Source of the DNA: CAYUJH01 sp964394585
GTDB taxonomy: Bacteria; Bacteroidota; Bacteroidia; Cytophagales; Flammeovirgaceae
NCBI GenBank assembly: GCA_964394585.1
Contig: CAYMYI010000045.1
Location: forward strand, 1-30,256
Reading direction: 5' to 3'
Length of the DNA stretch: 30,256 nucleotides
The translations under genes were made by a program, and so were the position numbers. Shown here in pieces: positions 16,778 through 24,959 of this stretch. Numbering within the stretch: position 1 is the first letter of the stretch; each line of letters begins with the position of its first letter. The notes below the pieces were generated by a model. That model was not told the DNA's origin. It ran no database searches and worked only from the letters and a program-made list of their open reading frames with translations.

Positions 16778-16811
16778 TGGGAAAATGTGGGAGAAAGTGG
16801 AGAAAAGTGGT
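16778..16811 (+). promoter_or_regulatory. MraZ operator array before mraZ
   Basis: TGGG, TGGG, TGGA and TGGT begin at 16778, 16788, 16798 and 16808, an exact 10-bp period with A-rich spacers. In E. coli and others, MraZ binds TGGG-type repeats at 10-bp spacing upstream of its own gene and represses the dcw operon. The fourth repeat abuts the -33 element of the nearest promoter, so bound MraZ would block it. Confidence 0.75.
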
Positions 16812-16840
16812 TGTATTTGTTTTTTAAAATGCTAGTTTTG
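16811..16840 (+). promoter_or_regulatory. Proximal promoter of the dcw cluster
   Basis: TTG (16811-16813), a 19-nt spacer and TAGTTTTG (16833-16840) fit the -33/-7 pattern; an alternative TTTG at 16816 is too close. The start would lie near 16847, about 27 nt before the mraZ ATG. It overlaps the last MraZ repeat. Confidence 0.55.
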
Positions 16841-16873
16841 TTTTAATAAGCTACAGAACTATAGAAACAATAT

Positions 16874-17416
16874 ATGACCTACTTCTCCAGTGAATATGAG
16901 TGCAAACTGGATGCGAAGGGTAGAATGATGCTACCCACTCGTATAAAATCTGTTTTGCCTGAGGATTCGGAGATTAAGGTTACCATTCGAAGAGGGTTTG
17001 AGCCTTGCTTAACGCTTTATCCGCAGCACGAATGGGAAAAAATTTTTCAACGTGTGATTTCTCTGGATGAATTCAACCGAGAGCAACGCAATTTTCAACG
17101 TAGCTTTTTGAGAGGCTGTACCGAAGTAGAACTCGATAAAACCGGGCGTTTTCTTATTCCGAAAACAATGCTTCGATACGCCAATATTGATAAGGATGCC
17201 ATTTTGGTGGGTATGGGAAACCGCCTTGAAATTTGGAATCCTGAAACGTACGAAGACTTCCTCATCCAAGATGAAGAGGAGTTCTCAGAGCTTGCTGAAA
17301 AGTACCTCTCTACCCCTACTGCTTCACAAGAAGCTTCCGGAGTAGTGGTAAATATCAATCGTGCCGAAGTACACGAAACAGAAGAAAACGAAAAGTCGAA
17401 TCAACAGTCATCATAA
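16874..17416 (+). CDS. mraZ: Transcriptional regulator MraZ
   Basis: DNA-binding protein of the SpoVT/AbrB-like fold that controls the dcw cluster from its first position. Two MraZ half-domains are visible, with DAKGRMMLP (13-21) and DKTGRFLIP (88-96), each holding the DxxGR signature. The protein has 180 residues against about 145-155 usually; the surplus is an acidic, Ser/Glu/Asn-rich tail from about residue 147 (TPTASQEASGVVVNINRAEV onward) that looks disordered. ATG start at 16874; the stop overlaps the upstream region of rsmH, which begins 11 nt later. Autoregulation is supported by the operator array right upstream. Confidence 0.95.
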   Translation: MTYFSSEYECKLDAKGRMMLPTRIKSVLPEDSEIKVTIRRGFEPCLTLYPQHEWEKIFQRVISLDEFNREQRNFQRSFLRGCTEVELDKTGRFLIPKTMLRYANIDKDAILVGMGNRLEIWNPETYEDFLIQDEEEFSELAEKYLSTPTASQEASGVVVNINRAEVHETEENEKSNQQSS

Positions 17417-17427
17417 ACACCGCTTAT

Positions 17428-18372
17428 TTGAACGCATTTGAAACACCATATCATTTACCTGTAATGCTAAATGAGTCGTTGGAAGGGCTGAACTTACTTC
17501 CTTCAGGAACTTACGTAGATGTAACTTTCGGAGGAGGTGGGCACTCGCAAGCAATTCTTAGCAAACTTACAGAAGGTACTTTGGTGGCGTTTGACCAAGA
17601 TGATGACGCACGCAAGAATGCCGATGCCCTTGCTTATGAAAATCTGGTTTTTATCCAAGCTAATTTCCGTTTTTTAAAAAAGTACTTGCGCTTACACGGG
17701 ATTCAACAAGTGAATGGAATTCTGGCCGATTTGGGGGTTTCTTCTCATCATTTCGACGATGCCGAACGAGGCTTTTCTATCCGTGCTGAAGGTGAACTTG
17801 ATATGCGTATGAACCAAACGCAAGAGCTTTCGGCAAAACAAGTAATTAACGAATACTCTGAAGAGGCTCTCAGCAACATTTTTTGGTACTATGGCGAGAT
17901 CCGCAAAGCTCGAACCTTGGCAAAAGCCGTAGTGCGCGAACGTACCATTGCACCCATAGAAACCACAGAAGCTTTTAAGAAAATAGTGAAACCGTTTGCC
18001 CAGAGAGGCAAAGAGCATAAATTTTTAGCACAAGTATTTCAAGCTATCCGGATTGAAGTAAACGATGAGCTAGAAGCACTCAGAAACATGCTTCAGGATA
18101 CCGCTGAAGTACTACAACCCGGTGGGCGATTGGTGGTCATTTCGTACCATTCGTTAGAAGACCGTCTCGTAAAACACTATATGAAAACCGGCAATTACGA
18201 AGGAGAACTCGAAAAGGATATGTACGGCAACATTTTACGCCCATTCAAGCCTGTGCAAAACAAGGCAATCAAAGCATCTGCTGAAGAAGTTGCGCGCAAT
18301 AGCCGCGCTAGAAGCGCTCGCCTCCGAATTGCCGAACGAACTGATTTTTCATCTCAAACTGCAATGAAATGA
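17428..18372 (+). CDS. rsmH: 16S rRNA (cytosine1402-N4)-methyltransferase RsmH
   Basis: SAM-dependent enzyme that methylates N4 of C1402 in 16S rRNA, formerly MraW. 314 residues. The start YHLPVMLNESLEGL and the SAM-binding loop VDVTFGGGGHSQAIL near 30-44 are diagnostic; so are ILADLGVSSHHFDDAERGFS, LDMRMNQTQ and ISYHSLEDRLVK near 235-246, and the C-terminal NSRARSARLRIAER. The start is TTG at 17428; no ATG exists between the mraZ stop and the conserved YHLPV block, and the next Met is inside that block. The end overlaps the ftsL-like gene by 4 nt (ATGA), implying translational coupling. Confidence 0.96.
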   Translation: MNAFETPYHLPVMLNESLEGLNLLPSGTYVDVTFGGGGHSQAILSKLTEGTLVAFDQDDDARKNADALAYENLVFIQANFRFLKKYLRLHGIQQVNGILADLGVSSHHFDDAERGFSIRAEGELDMRMNQTQELSAKQVINEYSEEALSNIFWYYGEIRKARTLAKAVVRERTIAPIETTEAFKKIVKPFAQRGKEHKFLAQVFQAIRIEVNDELEALRNMLQDTAEVLQPGGRLVVISYHSLEDRLVKHYMKTGNYEGELEKDMYGNILRPFKPVQNKAIKASAEEVARNSRARSARLRIAERTDFSSQTAMK

Positions 18373-18722
18373 ACGCTTTTGGCACTCCGCTAAAACCCAA
18401 AAAGAAATCAAGATTAGGATTAGGCGGCTATAAATTTGACCTTACCTTGAACGACGGTACACCCATTCGGTACGTACCGTATTTTGCATTTCTTACTGTA
18501 TTAGGATTGATCTACATCTCGAACAATTACTATTCAGATAAGATGATGCGCAAAATCAATGCACTGGACAAAGAAGTGGAAATTCTACGGATTGATTACA
18601 GCACGCTGAAATACGAATACATCTACTCAAGCAAACAATCGGAAATTGCGGAAAAAGTAAAGCAATATGGGCTGATTGAAAATCAGAAACCAGCCTATCG
18701 AATTCCACTAAACGACCGATAA
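18369..18722 (+). CDS. ftsL: FtsL-like division protein
   Basis: 117 residues in the usual ftsL place between rsmH and ftsI. Layout: a basic cytoplasmic part of about 36 residues (PKKKSRLGLGGYKFDL), one membrane helix at about 37-53 (PYFAFLTVLGLIYISNN), then a periplasmic segment of about 60 residues with heptad-like leucines (INALDKEVEILRIDYSTLKYEY) that would pair with a DivIC-type partner. Sequence similarity among FtsL proteins is low, so the call rests on topology and position. It starts with an ATG inside the rsmH stop. The cytoplasmic part is somewhat longer than in E. coli FtsL. Confidence 0.8.
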   Translation: MNAFGTPLKPKKKSRLGLGGYKFDLTLNDGTPIRYVPYFAFLTVLGLIYISNNYYSDKMMRKINALDKEVEILRIDYSTLKYEYIYSSKQSEIAEKVKQYGLIENQKPAYRIPLNDR

Positions 18723-18753
18723 TTTTTTTAAAAACAAAAAAATTTAGTACGAG

Positions 18754-20871
18754 TTGAGCATCCGAAATTCCATATTACTCCGCGCACGTTTTGCCTTTTT
18801 GGTGGTATTGCTTTTTGCAGGAATCATTTTGTACCGCCTATTGGTGATTCAATTTGTGCAAGGCGAAAAATGGCTAAAAGTAGCTGAGGAGAACGGCTTG
18901 CGCTATATTGAAATAGATGCTACACGAGGCAACATTTTAGCTGAAAATGGCAACCTGTTGGCTACCTCGCTCCCATTCTACCGCGTGGCATTCGATCCGG
19001 TTGTAGCATCTGATGAGTTATTTAATCAGAACATCGACTCGTTGTGCACACTACTTGGTGAGTTTTTCGGAGAACAAACAGCTGAAGAATATGCTACAGA
19101 ACTAAAAGAAGCACGTGAAAATAATCGCCGCTATAAAGTATTGAGCCGTCAGTACATCAACTATCAAGACAAAAAGGAATTACAGCAATGGCCCATTTTC
19201 AAAGAAGGGCGCCATGTAGGAGGTATCATTTTCGAAAAAGTTGAGCGGCGTTTCAAACCTTTCGAATCGCTAGGGCGACGCACTATTGGCTTTACGCGGC
19301 AAGATTCTACAGGCGACCTCAAAGGGGTAGGGCTTGAATATAGTTTTAACGAAAAACTAGCCGGAGTAAAAGGAGAAGCTCTTTACCAACGCATTTCCGG
19401 TGGCCGATGGAAACCCCTTAACGATTTAAATGATATCGATGGATCGCAACTCAAACCTGAAAATGGATTCGATATCCAAACTACGCTCGATATCGATTTG
19501 CAAGAGTATGCCACCAAAACACTGCGCAACGCTTTGCAGCTGCATAAAGCCAACTACGGCTGCGTAGTACTTATGGAAGTTGCCACAGGAGAAATCAAAG
19601 CAATGGTAAACTTGGGCGAAACTGAAAATGGCGACTACGAAGAAATTTACAACTATGCCGTAGGCAGCCAAGGAGTAGCTGAACCCGGCTCTACCTTTAA
19701 ACTTGCTTCTATGATGGCAATTTTAGAAGAAGCTAATGTGAGCATTACCGATACGGTAAATACCGGCGATGGAGAATATATGTTTTATGAGGATTGCATA
19801 ATGCGCGATGCTACTATTGGTGGGTATGGGCAGCTTTCCGTCCAAGAAGTTTTTGAGAAATCGTCGAACATTGGTATGTCCAAATTGGTGTTTCGTTACT
19901 TCAGTGAAAAGCCCAGTAAATTCATCAATTACCTTGATAAATTCGGTTTAGCGCAACCCCTTGGTTTCCAAATGATTGGTGAAGGCGTACCCTTCGTAGG
20001 CAGACCAGGCGACGAAATATGGAGCGGATGTTCTTTGCCCTGGATGTCAATTGGATATGAGTTAAAACTATCGCCCTTACAAACGTTAGCTTTTTACAAT
20101 GCAGTAGCTAATGACGGGAAAATGGTAGAGCCTATCATCGTGAAGAAAGTACTTAGAGGCAACCAAGTAGTAAACGAGTATTTTCCACGGGTAATCAACG
20201 AAAAAATTTGCAGCGACCAAACCCTGTTCACCTTACGGGGTATGTTAGAAGGTGTGGTAGAGCGTGGCACAGCTAGCGATATAAAAACCGATACATACCG
20301 CATTGCAGGCAAAACGGGCACTACTCACAAACTAAACAATGGGGAGTATATCAAAAAATACTATAGCTCGTTTGCAGGCTATTTCCCCGCAGATAACCCT
20401 AAATACAGTTGCATAGTCGTGATTGACGACCCTAAAGCCGATGAAAAATATGGTGGAAAAGTAGCCGCCCCTGTCTTCCGCGAAATAGCCGACAAAGTAT
20501 TTATCCGCAAATTATACCGACCGCTAGAACACGACATCTTAGCCACAGAAAGCCTACCCTACATACAAGCAGGTAACTACAAAGACTTAACCGACCTTAG
20601 CGAGGTGTTTAGCCTTAAGCAGATGTCGTTCAATACGAGCAATTGGGTTCGCTCAGAAGTACAAGGAGATACCATCCAGTGGCACGATAACCTTGCCCCC
20701 GAAAACCGAGTACCCGATGTACGTGGAATGACGTTGCGCGATGCGCTTTATATTTTAGAAAATAGAGGACTGAAGGTGCGTACCTACGGCAAAGGACGGG
20801 TTCAAAAGCAATCTATCAGCCCAGGAACAGAATTTAGAAAAGGAAACCAAATCTTTTTGAGTTTAAGTTAA
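18754..20871 (+). CDS. ftsI: Septal peptidoglycan transpeptidase (PBP3/FtsI type) with PASTA domain
   Basis: Class B penicillin-binding protein that crosslinks septal peptidoglycan with FtsW. 705 residues: membrane anchor at about 11-33, PBP dimer domain at about 55-220, transpeptidase with all three motifs intact (S313-T-F-K316, S370-S-N372, K520-T-G-T523), and a C-terminal PASTA domain (about 640-705, VPDVRGMTLRDALYILENRG). The start is TTG at 18754: a TAG lies three codons upstream, and the next Met would remove the anchor. 31 bp of A/T separate it from the ftsL-like gene; murE follows after 2 nt. The PASTA tail is common in Bacteroidota FtsI. Confidence 0.95.
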   Translation: MSIRNSILLRARFAFLVVLLFAGIILYRLLVIQFVQGEKWLKVAEENGLRYIEIDATRGNILAENGNLLATSLPFYRVAFDPVVASDELFNQNIDSLCTLLGEFFGEQTAEEYATELKEARENNRRYKVLSRQYINYQDKKELQQWPIFKEGRHVGGIIFEKVERRFKPFESLGRRTIGFTRQDSTGDLKGVGLEYSFNEKLAGVKGEALYQRISGGRWKPLNDLNDIDGSQLKPENGFDIQTTLDIDLQEYATKTLRNALQLHKANYGCVVLMEVATGEIKAMVNLGETENGDYEEIYNYAVGSQGVAEPGSTFKLASMMAILEEANVSITDTVNTGDGEYMFYEDCIMRDATIGGYGQLSVQEVFEKSSNIGMSKLVFRYFSEKPSKFINYLDKFGLAQPLGFQMIGEGVPFVGRPGDEIWSGCSLPWMSIGYELKLSPLQTLAFYNAVANDGKMVEPIIVKKVLRGNQVVNEYFPRVINEKICSDQTLFTLRGMLEGVVERGTASDIKTDTYRIAGKTGTTHKLNNGEYIKKYYSSFAGYFPADNPKYSCIVVIDDPKADEKYGGKVAAPVFREIADKVFIRKLYRPLEHDILATESLPYIQAGNYKDLTDLSEVFSLKQMSFNTSNWVRSEVQGDTIQWHDNLAPENRVPDVRGMTLRDALYILENRGLKVRTYGKGRVQKQSISPGTEFRKGNQIFLSLS

Positions 20872-20873
20872 TC

Positions 20874-22379
20874 GTGCATACGCTACACTCCATATTGACC
20901 CATTATCCCATTGTGGCGGTGCAAGGTACATTAAATACCGAAATACAAAGCATCCAGCTCGACTCGCGTAAAGTACAGCCGGGCGATGTATTTGTGGCAA
21001 TTCGAGGAACTGTCGCAGATGGACATCAATTTATCGAAAGTGCCATAGCAAATGGAGCCAAAGCCATTGTATGCGAAGAAATCCCTGAATCATACCATAC
21101 CGATATTGTATTCGTAAAAGTCGAAAATGTCGCAAATGCCTTAGGTCATATGGTTTCGGCATACTTTGGACATCCTTCTAAAAAGATGAAGGTGGTAGCC
21201 GTTACAGGAACCAATGGCAAAACAACGACCGCTACCTTGTTGTATAACGTGTTCACCCAGCTAGGGTATAAAGTTGGGCTACTTTCCACCATTGAAAACA
21301 TCGTGGGAGAAGAAAAAGCGGATGCCAGCCTTACCACTCCTGATGCCGTTTCTATTAATCGGTGGATGGCAAATATGGTGGAAGCCGGCTGCTTATATTG
21401 CTTTATGGAAGCTAGTTCGCATGCAATTGTGCAAGAGCGGCTCGCAGGACTGCAACTCACCGGTGCTATTTTCTCTAACATTTCACGCGACCACCTCGAT
21501 TATCACAAAACGTTTGCAAACTATATCAATGCTAAGAAAAAACTGTTCGATGACCTCCCTAAAACAGCATTTGCACTTACCAACCTAGACGATAAACGAG
21601 GGGCGGTAATGTTACAGAATTGCCAAGCGAAAAAATACAGCTATGCCCTTAAAAATATGGCTGATTTCAAGGGGAAACTTCTCGTAAATAGTTTTGAAGG
21701 GCTTTGTTTGCAACTTGAAGACACCGAAGCATGGTTTCGATTAATTGGTGAGTTTAATGCTTATAACTTGTTAGCGGTGTATGCTGCGGGGCGTCTGTTA
21801 GACGAACCGCAAGAAGCGCTATTAGGTACGCTCACCCAAATGAAACCCGCACGTGGTCGTTTTGAACAAGTGCCGGCGCCCTATCAAATTATAGCGCTGG
21901 TTGACTATGCCCACACCCCAGATGCTCTACAAAATGTATTGGAAACCATCGACGAAGTACGACAGCCAGGGCAACGAATCATTACAGTAGTTGGTTGCGG
22001 AGGCGACCGCGATAAAGGGAAGCGGCCGCTTATGGCAAAAGTAGCTGTTGAAATGAGCGACCTCGTATGGCTCACTTCTGATAATCCGCGATCTGAAGAT
22101 CCTGAGCAAATAATTGAAGAGATGCAGGCAGGCATCCCGATGGGAAAAGACACCGGCGTATCTCGGGTAGTCAACCGGAGAGAGGCCATTACCCAAGCAT
22201 GCCAAGCAGCAAGCCCAGGCGATGTGATTTTGGTAGCGGGAAAAGGGCATGAAACCTATCAAGAAATCAATGGAAAGCGATTTCCTTTCGACGATAAACA
22301 AGTACTCCACCAAGCTTTTGCTTCACTATATCCCAAACAGAACAGTCAATCATCAATCAAAAAGACACCTGAATTATAA
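20874..22379 (+). CDS. murE: UDP-MurNAc-tripeptide synthetase (meso-DAP type)
   Basis: Cytoplasmic Mur ligase that adds the third residue to UDP-MurNAc-L-Ala-D-Glu using ATP. 501 residues. Visible: the N-terminal UDP-binding region (LDSRKVQPGDVFVAIRG), P-loop TGTNGKTTT (111-119), NISRDHLDYHKTFANYINAK (202-221) with the lysine region that is carbamylated, VDYAHTPDAL, and DNPRSEDP at 403-410. The DNPR motif marks meso-diaminopimelate specificity. GKGHETYQ near the end is also typical. The start is GTG at 20874, 2 nt after the ftsI stop. The end shares one base with the mraY start. Every motif is normal, in contrast to the next Mur ligase in the cluster. Confidence 0.96.
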   Translation: MHTLHSILTHYPIVAVQGTLNTEIQSIQLDSRKVQPGDVFVAIRGTVADGHQFIESAIANGAKAIVCEEIPESYHTDIVFVKVENVANALGHMVSAYFGHPSKKMKVVAVTGTNGKTTTATLLYNVFTQLGYKVGLLSTIENIVGEEKADASLTTPDAVSINRWMANMVEAGCLYCFMEASSHAIVQERLAGLQLTGAIFSNISRDHLDYHKTFANYINAKKKLFDDLPKTAFALTNLDDKRGAVMLQNCQAKKYSYALKNMADFKGKLLVNSFEGLCLQLEDTEAWFRLIGEFNAYNLLAVYAAGRLLDEPQEALLGTLTQMKPARGRFEQVPAPYQIIALVDYAHTPDALQNVLETIDEVRQPGQRIITVVGCGGDRDKGKRPLMAKVAVEMSDLVWLTSDNPRSEDPEQIIEEMQAGIPMGKDTGVSRVVNRREAITQACQAASPGDVILVAGKGHETYQEINGKRFPFDDKQVLHQAFASLYPKQNSQSSIKKTPEL

Positions 22380-23599
22380 TGCTTTATTATTTATTCAAAT
22401 ATCTCGATGAAACGTTCGACCTAGTAGGTGCTGGGCTGTTCCAATATATCTCGTTCCGAGCCGTGATGACTACCACCTTATCCGTATTACTAGCGGCTGT
22501 ATTTGGCAATCGGCTTATCCGCTTTTTGCACAGAAAGCAAGTAGGCGAAACGGTGCGCGACCTCGGTCTTACAGGGCAGAAACAAAAAGAAGGAACACCT
22601 ACAATGGGTGGGGTATTAATCATTGGTTCTGTAGTATTACCTGTGTTGCTGTTTGCTAAGCTGAATAATATCTACATCATCTTATTGCTTATTTCCATTA
22701 TTTGGATGGGAGCGATCGGGTTTGCCGATGACTACATCAAAATCTTTAAAAAGAACAAAAAAGGATTACACGGTCGTTTCAAAGTAATCGGGCAAGTAGG
22801 TTTGGGGCTAATCGTGGGTCTTACGCTGTTCTTTCACGAAGAAGTGGTGGTGCGGGAGTTTGAACAGCCAATCGCTCAAGAAATTAAAAGTACTGAGCTG
22901 ACTGAACAAGGAGCATTTCGCGATGTAAAATCGACTAAAACCAATATCCCATTTTTTAAAAATAACGAATTGGATTATGCCGATTTGGCATTTTTCCTTC
23001 CCGATAGCCTTACATGGATTTTCTATGTAGCTCTGGTGATTTTAGTAGTTACAGCCGTTTCGAATGGCGCCAACATTACCGATGGCATCGATGGACTTGC
23101 TGCCGGTACTTCGGCAATTATCGCGAGCGTGCTAGCTATCCTTGCTTACGTATCGGGAAACCTCATCTTTTCTGACTATCTCAACATTATGTACATCCCG
23201 AATACGGGAGAAGTAGTGATTTTTTGTACGGCACTGGTAGGCGCTTGCGTAGGCTTTTTATGGTACAATGCATACCCGGCGCAAGTGTTCATGGGCGATA
23301 CGGGCAGCTTATCGTTAGGAGCTGTAATAGCCGTGTTGGCGCTCATCATTCGGAAAGAATTATTGCTTCCTCTCTTATGTGGCATCTTCCTAATCGAAAA
23401 TCTCTCTGTGATTTTGCAAGTAAGCTACTTCAAATACACTAAGAAGAAATTTGGAGAAGGTCGCCGTATTTTTCTGATGTCGCCACTGCACCATCATTAC
23501 CAAAAAATGGAAATCCACGAGTCCAAAATTGTTGCTCGCTTTTGGATTGTCGGGCTTTTGTTCGCTTTACTCACCATCGTAACCCTAAAAGTTCGCTAA
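22379..23599 (+). CDS. mraY: Phospho-N-acetylmuramoyl-pentapeptide transferase
   Basis: Integral membrane enzyme that moves phospho-MurNAc-pentapeptide onto undecaprenyl phosphate, giving lipid I. 406 residues with about ten hydrophobic helices. Signatures: KEGTPTMGG, GFADDYIKIFKKNKKGLHGRFK with the Asp pair, NGANITDGIDGLAAG, and VFMGDTGSLSLG; the C-terminal FLMSPLHHHYQ is present too. An insert of roughly 50 residues (REFEQPIAQE to PFFKNNELDYADL) is usual in Bacteroidota. ATG start overlapping the murE TAA (TAATG). murD-like follows after 4 nt. Confidence 0.97.
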   Translation: MLYYLFKYLDETFDLVGAGLFQYISFRAVMTTTLSVLLAAVFGNRLIRFLHRKQVGETVRDLGLTGQKQKEGTPTMGGVLIIGSVVLPVLLFAKLNNIYIILLLISIIWMGAIGFADDYIKIFKKNKKGLHGRFKVIGQVGLGLIVGLTLFFHEEVVVREFEQPIAQEIKSTELTEQGAFRDVKSTKTNIPFFKNNELDYADLAFFLPDSLTWIFYVALVILVVTAVSNGANITDGIDGLAAGTSAIIASVLAILAYVSGNLIFSDYLNIMYIPNTGEVVIFCTALVGACVGFLWYNAYPAQVFMGDTGSLSLGAVIAVLALIIRKELLLPLLCGIFLIENLSVILQVSYFKYTKKKFGEGRRIFLMSPLHHHYQKMEIHESKIVARFWIVGLLFALLTIVTLKVR

Positions 23600-23603
23600 G
23601 CCT

Positions 23604-24959
23604 ATGAAGAAGCAACTCATTATAATAGGAAACGACGCAACTGCCATATCGCTTGCCAATATGGCTCGGCAAAGTGGGTATGGTGTATTTATTTCTTCGT
23701 ACCAAAAAATCCCCGCTACAATCAAAATTGAGATGGTAGCACATGGTATTGCTTTCGAAGAAGGACAACACAACACTGCACGCTTCACAAAAGCCGATTA
23801 TATTGTTACGGAAGATGCTCAAGAAGCTATGTGGCAAAACATTGCTCCCAACGCAAATGTACTATGCTACACTGAAGCATTTTTAAAGGTAATCCATGTT
23901 CCCATCGTGCTGATTGCCGGTTCACAAGGCAAATCTAGTACAGCACATGCTCTAGCTACATTGCTGCAGGCAAATAACTACCGAGCTGTGGTTACCAAGG
24001 CTAACCTAGCGGACATTGCCACATCATTTTTAGAAGAAGCTTTTGATATAGTGATTCTATCCGTCTCTGTAGAAGAATGCACGTTATTGGAAACCATTGC
24101 TCCCGAACTGATTCTGTGGCTCAACCATTGGGAAGGTGAAGTGCCAACGCAATTTGTAGAGTTGCTTAAAGCAATGGGAACCACCGACCGACTTATTTTC
24201 AATGCGGATGATGAGACCATTGCTCGTACGCTCAATCAAACGAAAATACAAGGCACTGCGAAGCCTTTTTCGCAAAGTTTTTTCCAAAAGGGCGAAATTC
24301 TGATTACCGGAAATAGCTTCGTAAATACAGAAGGCAACTGGCAAGAGCCTGAAATGGCAGTCTACCCGCTTGCTTTCAAAAGAGGAGAGCATCAAGTAAT
24401 GAATCAGATAGCGGCAGTGCTAGCAGCACGCTATTTCCAGGTGAGTGATGCTACCATTGCCCATACGCTTCAATCCTACACCGGTATGCTCAACCGAATG
24501 GAATATTTACCCAAAGTAAATGGAGTTTCGTTTGTAAACGATGCCGCCGCATATGGTAGAGAAGCTGCCTATCAGGCTTTAGAAGCCTGTATGCCTTCCA
24601 TCGTTTGGATTACCCAAGGAGAAGTAAGCCTCACAGATACACCCTTCGCCGATTTAGTATGCCGCAAAGTGAAGGCAATTATCACGCTTTCGCCATCAGA
24701 AAGCCTTGAGAAAGCCTTCGGGGAACTCGTGTATTCTATGCACGAAGCCGAAAACATGGAAGAAGCGGTACATCTAGCCTACTACCTCACCGAGAAAGGC
24801 GACACCGTATTGTATAGTCCTGTAATTGCTGCCAACGCCACTCCACCCATTGCAAACTACATGGGCGAGCAATTTAGGCAAGCAGTATTTGAGCAACTCA
24901 AGAAAATGGAAAGCCTAGGTTTCGAAAACGATTATTCACCTGAAAGAAAATACGCCTAA
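23604..24959 (+). CDS. MurD-like ligase homologue with eroded active site
   Basis: It sits where murD (D-Glu-adding ligase) belongs, between mraY and ftsW, and has MurD's length (451 residues) and three-part outline, with an uninterrupted frame. N-terminal Rossmann-like part: QLIIIGNDATAISLANMARQ, GIAFEEGQH. The P-loop AGSQGKSSTA (105-114) keeps GKS but has Gln for the usual Asn. Other signatures are lost: ELSSFQ reads ILSVSV (151-156); the NxxxDHLDRY block reads LNHWEGEVPT with no DH pair; GxHN reads GEHQ (261-264); the EHR stretch reads LNRME (296-300); NDSKATN reads NDAAAYG (312-318); SPACASFD reads SPVIAANA (405-412). The fold of the C-terminal domain is still recognisable (VNGVSFVND, EEAVHLAYYLTEKGDTVLYSP). 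It may be a pseudo-enzyme, a repurposed ligase, or MurD with compensating changes. ATG start; its stop overlaps the ftsW ATG. Confidence 0.85.
   Translation: MKKQLIIIGNDATAISLANMARQSGYGVFISSYQKIPATIKIEMVAHGIAFEEGQHNTARFTKADYIVTEDAQEAMWQNIAPNANVLCYTEAFLKVIHVPIVLIAGSQGKSSTAHALATLLQANNYRAVVTKANLADIATSFLEEAFDIVILSVSVEECTLLETIAPELILWLNHWEGEVPTQFVELLKAMGTTDRLIFNADDETIARTLNQTKIQGTAKPFSQSFFQKGEILITGNSFVNTEGNWQEPEMAVYPLAFKRGEHQVMNQIAAVLAARYFQVSDATIAHTLQSYTGMLNRMEYLPKVNGVSFVNDAAAYGREAAYQALEACMPSIVWITQGEVSLTDTPFADLVCRKVKAIITLSPSESLEKAFGELVYSMHEAENMEEAVHLAYYLTEKGDTVLYSPVIAANATPPIANYMGEQFRQAVFEQLKKMESLGFENDYSPERKYA

Larger units (their letters stand above)
16280..16873. other. 594-bp AT-rich control region between sdhC and mraZ
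   Basis: No gene was seen here. It is the divergent regulatory region for sdhCAB (minus) and the dcw cluster (plus). It holds two TGGG-type arrays pointing outward, -7 elements near both ends, and a consensus promoter overlapping a palindrome in the middle (separate entries). The stretch 16640-16740 is very AT-rich, with no clear signal. Confidence 0.6.

Noticed and set aside
21927..22313. Minus-strand open frame of 128 codons in murE
   Set aside because: Antisense to conserved MurE motifs including DNPR; shadow frame.
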